Below, piece after piece: positions 59,930 to 64,000 of a DNA stretch of 64,000 nt. The DNA comes from Athripsodes cinereus (lineage: Eukaryota > Arthropoda > Insecta > Trichoptera > Leptoceridae): NCBI GenBank assembly GCA_947579605.1, contig OX388329.1, positions 29,118,693 through 29,182,692 on the forward strand, written 5' to 3'. How positions within the stretch are numbered: position 1 is the first letter of the stretch; every line of letters begins with the position of its first letter. Under the pieces are notes generated by a model, which did not search any database, was not told where the DNA came from, and saw only the letters and a program-made list of their open reading frames with translations. The translations under genes were made by a program, and so were the position numbers.

Positions 59930-61730
59930 AATGGAACTGAACAAATTGTCCATGTTTTAAACATACAGGAACGGTGAACAGTGAAAGAGTGTCTTTAAGA
60001 TGAACATTTGTAATATTATTGTAATAAACAATAAATATTAAACAATACTGTTGCACCAGAGTTTGGATCAAACAAATTATTTGCCAAATTTTATGTTATG
60101 AAGTAAAGTTATTTTTTTATATTTTGTGCATTATAATATATATTTTGAATTCACGTTTATCTACAAATGTGCCGTAAACAAAAAGGATATTTTTTTCAAA
60201 AATCATTCAAAATCAATGCATACCAATCTAACATATTTTCCAATCTTCATACATTAAATATTGAATTAAATAGAATATGGATTATAGTAAAATTGGCATA
60301 ACAATAAATACACAGCGCGAAATATAATAAATTTTATAAAAACATAAATTTTAACAAATTTGCCAACTGTTAATAACAAAAATTATTATTATAGATGTGA
60401 TAATGTAAGAGATTTCAATGCGAATATAATAAACATATGACAGATAATCTCGCGGATAATAAATGTTAGCCATTTAATGGAGAATAATGTGTTTTATATT
60501 TCAGTAAATATAAACAAAATGCATCTACAAAGTTGCATTGAAAATAACATCCAATTCGTATACAATGTTATGACTTTTCTCAATAAAAATCAATATGAAA
60601 AAAATACATATTTTTCAAGACAAATTATTAAAATAATAATAATTACATCGTTAATGTGTTCAATTGCATTCAATTTGAAGTGATTTTGTCAATTACAAAC
60701 AATTTCGGGATGATATAAATTGATAAATTGTCATAGAACGATCCGATATAATCGTCGAATTAAAAAAGATAAACAAATTTACTAAAATCTATATTTTTAT
60801 CAGGTACGCGGATTTCAACACGAAAATATGTAAAACAAAAAAGACATTGTGTGACGAAAATGTTTTCACAAACGTAAAACGTTGTATATTTACAAAATAA
60901 TATAAAATACATACATACTTTATAATGTTATCACTATTTTTCTAATAAATAATCGAGATTTTAACACCACAAAACAGCCATGAACGCCATATTGATATTT
61001 AATCAGTGTTGCTAGTCTGAAGATATTTGATTAGATTTTTTCCGACATAAAGCTCTATTCACACCTTGGCAAAAACACGTGTGAACAAGATATTTGGATT
61101 TATTGAAAATTTCGTGATCAATTTCTTTTACTTTTCTATAGATATAAACATTGTACACTTTTTAATGTATTCATTTAATTAATGGAGAAACAAGTAGTGG
61201 GTATTAAATTATTGTTACAGGAGACAGACAAAAACAAATACAGATTTTTAATTTATATTCTAACAACTATTTATACCTGTATAATATTATATTATTGATA
61301 CGATTTATTGAAATTTCTTCAAGTACACGTATAGACGTAAATCCTTGAGGAAACGATACTTTTTCTCTACAGTAAAAGTTTCATCTCGATGATTTATTTA
61401 CAAGTTATATTATGTAGAATTATAGAACTTATTGCAGTACCTTCCTATTATAATATTTGTTAAGGTTGGTACCTACCGTCCTACCAATATCTTTCATCTG
61501 TATGTTTTCCAAATTCGTTTCGGTAGTTACAATAATGAAATATTAATTTGACAGAACAAAGGATAATGATAGTATGTATTCTGTACCAATAATTTATATC
61601 AATTTGTAGCAATTATAACCTCCTGTAGTGTTTATAATAATGAAAGAGATTAAATGTTCCATTTAATAATAAATATTCCCTTGTAATATAATTATTTTAC
61701 GTTGATTATTTGTATTAACATATTCACTCC
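59930..61730. other. Very AT-rich non-coding stretch
   Basis: The longest stretch without a recognised element. No gene is supported. The frame 60477-60683 is Asn/Ile/Lys-rich noise. Confidence 0.5.
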
Positions 61731-61734
61731 TTTG

Positions 61735-61925
61735 AATCATACCATCACAGCATTTTCCACAAGAGGGGTAGCCAGTGAAACTTCCTCTACGTCATAATAA
61801 GAGTTTAGATATTCGGAACGGGATACACAATCCATCGCTAAATTTAATAATAATTAAAATGTATTAAAAAGTGATGCTAAATGATACAGGACACTAGAAA
61901 GCTTATTTAAAACAATGAGAGACCT
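61735..61925 (-). repeat. R-family SINE-like repeat, decayed
   Basis: Antisense: ACCATCACAGCATTTTCCAC, AAGAGGGGTAGCCAGTG, CTACGTCATAATAAGAG, CATCGCTAAATTTAATAATA, TACAGGACACTAGAAAGCTT and AATGAGAGACCTTAAA. Confidence 0.6.
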
Positions 61926-62019
61926 TAAATTTTACTTACTAGTTAAGTATTTTATGAAAATGTATTCCGTTATAATATTTTATGAATATATTATTGGAGA
62001 TATTTATTTATTTAGATAT

Positions 62020-62068
62020 TTTCTGCCTACCCCGCGAGGGAAGTGGCGTGATGGTATGTATGTATGTA
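62020..62068 (+). mobile_element. RTE-like LINE 3' terminus, family B, 49 bp
   Basis: TCTGCCTACCCCGCGAGGGA, AGTGGCGTGATGGTATGTAT and GTATGTATAT match the stop region and tail of 56765-57310 almost exactly. An extreme 5' truncation. Confidence 0.75.
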
Positions 62069-62074
62069 TATTTA

Positions 62075-63470
62075 TTTATTTATCAAAAAATAGCGTCAAG
62101 GTAGGTATATATAAATAATAAGTCGTTGTATAATACATCTACCATAATGTTGCCAGTAAGAAAAATAGCTTCCCGCGTAAATTTAAATTGTTAAAAATTT
62201 TAATCATTATGAATCATAAAATTAATTTTATCAAAGTACAAATGATTTATACTTCTTGCTTTTTAAAAATTCGTTAAATTAATTGAAGTCTATTAGTCCA
62301 TTCTCGATAGTATTAAATTTTTGAATAAACTTATATAGTAAAAAATATAATTATGTTGCACACTATTGAAATATTTACCTAGAAGAAATGTACTGTCCTA
62401 TATCGTTTTAATTTTTTATAGACTGATATTTAATTTATACAATATAATACTTACGTATACATTCCGTTGCACCCACGCATGAATATACCTAATACAACAA
62501 ATAATCGTGTAACAGTCCCTTTGAGTTAATATCCGTATTTAATATATATTATACATTCACTGTGAAATTAATATTCCACTGTCATTACCCACCTGACGCT
62601 AGTTTCTTCACTATTGCGCATCAACCTAACGTAGGTATTTAGAAAAATCATCCACGCGTTCAATAGCAATATTGACCCATATTAATAATAGAGCCTTTAT
62701 GTTTCGATATTCGTCAACTATTATATTAAAGAAAATTGACTATTGTTGTCAATTGGTTAAACGTGGAGGTATAATTATATTAATAGTTCTCTATTGAACT
62801 CAAGGGAAAAAGAAGTTTATAATATAATAATATCGATGTATCTATTATATTATTATTATTATTGTTGTCATACGACACCAGTAAATAAGTCTCTTATATT
62901 GTACCAATTATAGGAGATTGTATGTATGTATAATAGATAATATCAGTGGCTAGGTAATACAAATAATTAAACAGTTTTTTTTTTATTTCATGTTTAAATA
63001 CTTTATTTGTGTACACATTTATAATATAATAATGTTTTTCATTCATCAATTACATTTTTTTTCTATTTTTTTGATACATTCGTTACAAATTTTCATACAA
63101 AAACTTTTATATAATTGTTAAGTTGTAGATACATACTAACTCTAAATATTGCAATAGGGATTGTTACAATTTGTATAGGTAATACCAATTTCACGACAAT
63201 GTTATAAGCAATCATAATTTAAACGTTTGTATCTTGGAGACCATCTCCAATTTAATTATGTATCTCCACTACACATGAGTACAATATATAGACATCTTTC
63301 AAAAACTCAATTGAAGGTAGGTAATGGTTTGGCTTTAGCGGTCTTTTGCGATAGGCGAACAGGGGCAACTCTCCGATGCCCCGCACGAGGGAATAGGTAA
63401 ATTTAATATTTTTATAGCTATAAAACAAATCTTGATCACTTAGAGAACAAATTAGAATCAAAACTTCAGC
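62075..63470. other. Very AT-rich non-coding stretch
   Basis: No gene is supported. TTATTATTATTATTGTTGTC runs near 62850-62868 are simple repeats. The minus frame 63252-63557 runs into the MITE at 63473 and is not a gene. Confidence 0.45.
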
Positions 63471-63472
63471 CG

Positions 63473-63644
63473 TAGTCAAAACACATTTTAGCGTCAAGTC
63501 GTTCGACTTTAGACGACTTTGTGAGAAAGTATCAATTTTCGTAGCTAAAATACACAATGACTAGTGTAGCTACGATAATTGATACATTCTCGTCAAGTCG
63601 TCTATAGTCGAACGACTACATAACGCTGAAATGTGTTTTGACTA
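63473..63644. mobile_element. M1 MITE, copy d
   Basis: The ends TAGTCAAAACACATTTTAGC and the complement of GCTGAAATGTGTTTTGACTA match closely. Long arms follow: TCGTTCGACTTTAGACGACT against AGTCGTCTATAGTCGAACGA. The centre pairs TTTTCGTAGCTA with TAGCTACGATAA. 172 bp. Relative to copies a-c the arms carry a different sequence after the first 20 bp, so it is a subfamily. Confidence 0.8.
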
Positions 63645-64000
63645 TGTCCACTTCTTTTCTCAATATTGGAATTCTTTTTGCTTACGTTTTTATTCGTCAG
63701 AGTCTTATAAAATTCTTCACACTAGTCAGTTTTCGTCAAGGTTAAGGGACACGCTATTGCTATGCCAGGGACGTCATACAACTTGATTTGCTCGGGACCC
63801 CGCAAAAGCTAGGACCACCAATGTGAATTGTGTCTAACATAATATCTAAATCAATTAGGATGTAAAGCATTTAATAAAATCTTAAGCAAATAATATTGCT
63901 TGTGAATTTTTATACCTAGATAGGATCTGTCGAAATTAACAAGGCACCGTACATATATAGAAAATAATAAATATTATTTATATCAGTGTTTAGGTATAGT

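Noticed and set aside
62430..62490. Minus-strand ATG followed by a GTAAGT donor (possible first exon)
   Set aside because: Only nine codons with no supporting composition or downstream exon; likely chance.

Overview
This window looks like a piece of an insect genome, most probably from a moth or butterfly. It is AT-rich (often 65-75 percent A+T by eye), has no operon-like gene packing, and has no long host open reading frame. It is filled with element types common in Lepidoptera: RTE-like LINE 3' ends with short simple-sequence tails, tRNA-derived SINEs, Tc1, pogo/Tigger, hAT and piggyBac-type DNA elements, and MITEs. The taxon is an inference from the repeats; no diagnostic host gene is present.

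The only host-gene evidence is on the minus strand between about 36 and 40.3 kb. Short open segments there are bounded by good splice signals (40222-40277, 35985-36086, and a possible terminal pair 37370-37407 / 37224-37274). A GC-rich island at 3120-3262 could be a first exon on the minus strand. Most of the window is therefore probably intronic or intergenic.

Layout: 1-9.6 kb holds RTE fragments, a 420-bp MITE and degenerate repeats. 9.7-10.7 kb is a Tc1-like element with a gutted transposase. 12.7-18.7 kb is dense with repeats: two anonymous dispersed repeats, LINE ends, palindromic ribozyme elements, adjacent MITEs and a hAT element with an exact 8-bp target duplication. 19-34 kb has SINEs, RTE ends, a Tigger remnant and hAT-type and other MITEs. 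34.7-35.4 kb holds second copies of repeats seen at 12.7 and 3.5 kb. 36-44.4 kb has the candidate exons plus nested insertions. 45.3-47.9 kb is a LINE inserted into another copy of its own family, which also carries a MITE. 50.6-53.4 kb is a complete-ended pogo-like element inserted in a 30-bp tandem repeat. 54-63.7 kb returns to LINE, SINE and MITE fragments.

The most interesting signal is a family of short elements that share a hammerhead-ribozyme core. Each has CUGA-N-GA, an extra U, a stem-II hairpin, GAAA, a self-complementary stem III of 4-8 nt, UH, and a stem I that closes the structure. At least ten copies are seen in different states of decay. Several are arranged as near-perfect head-to-head palindromes, the best being 103-bp arms without a mismatch at 18443-18650. 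The best ribozyme is at 48980-49027. The architecture matches the minimal hammerheads known from Penelope-like retroelements and animal retrozymes. No Penelope reverse transcriptase is visible here.

All coordinates of repeat edges other than those given with terminal repeats and target duplications are approximate, because they come from reading the sequence without alignment tools.
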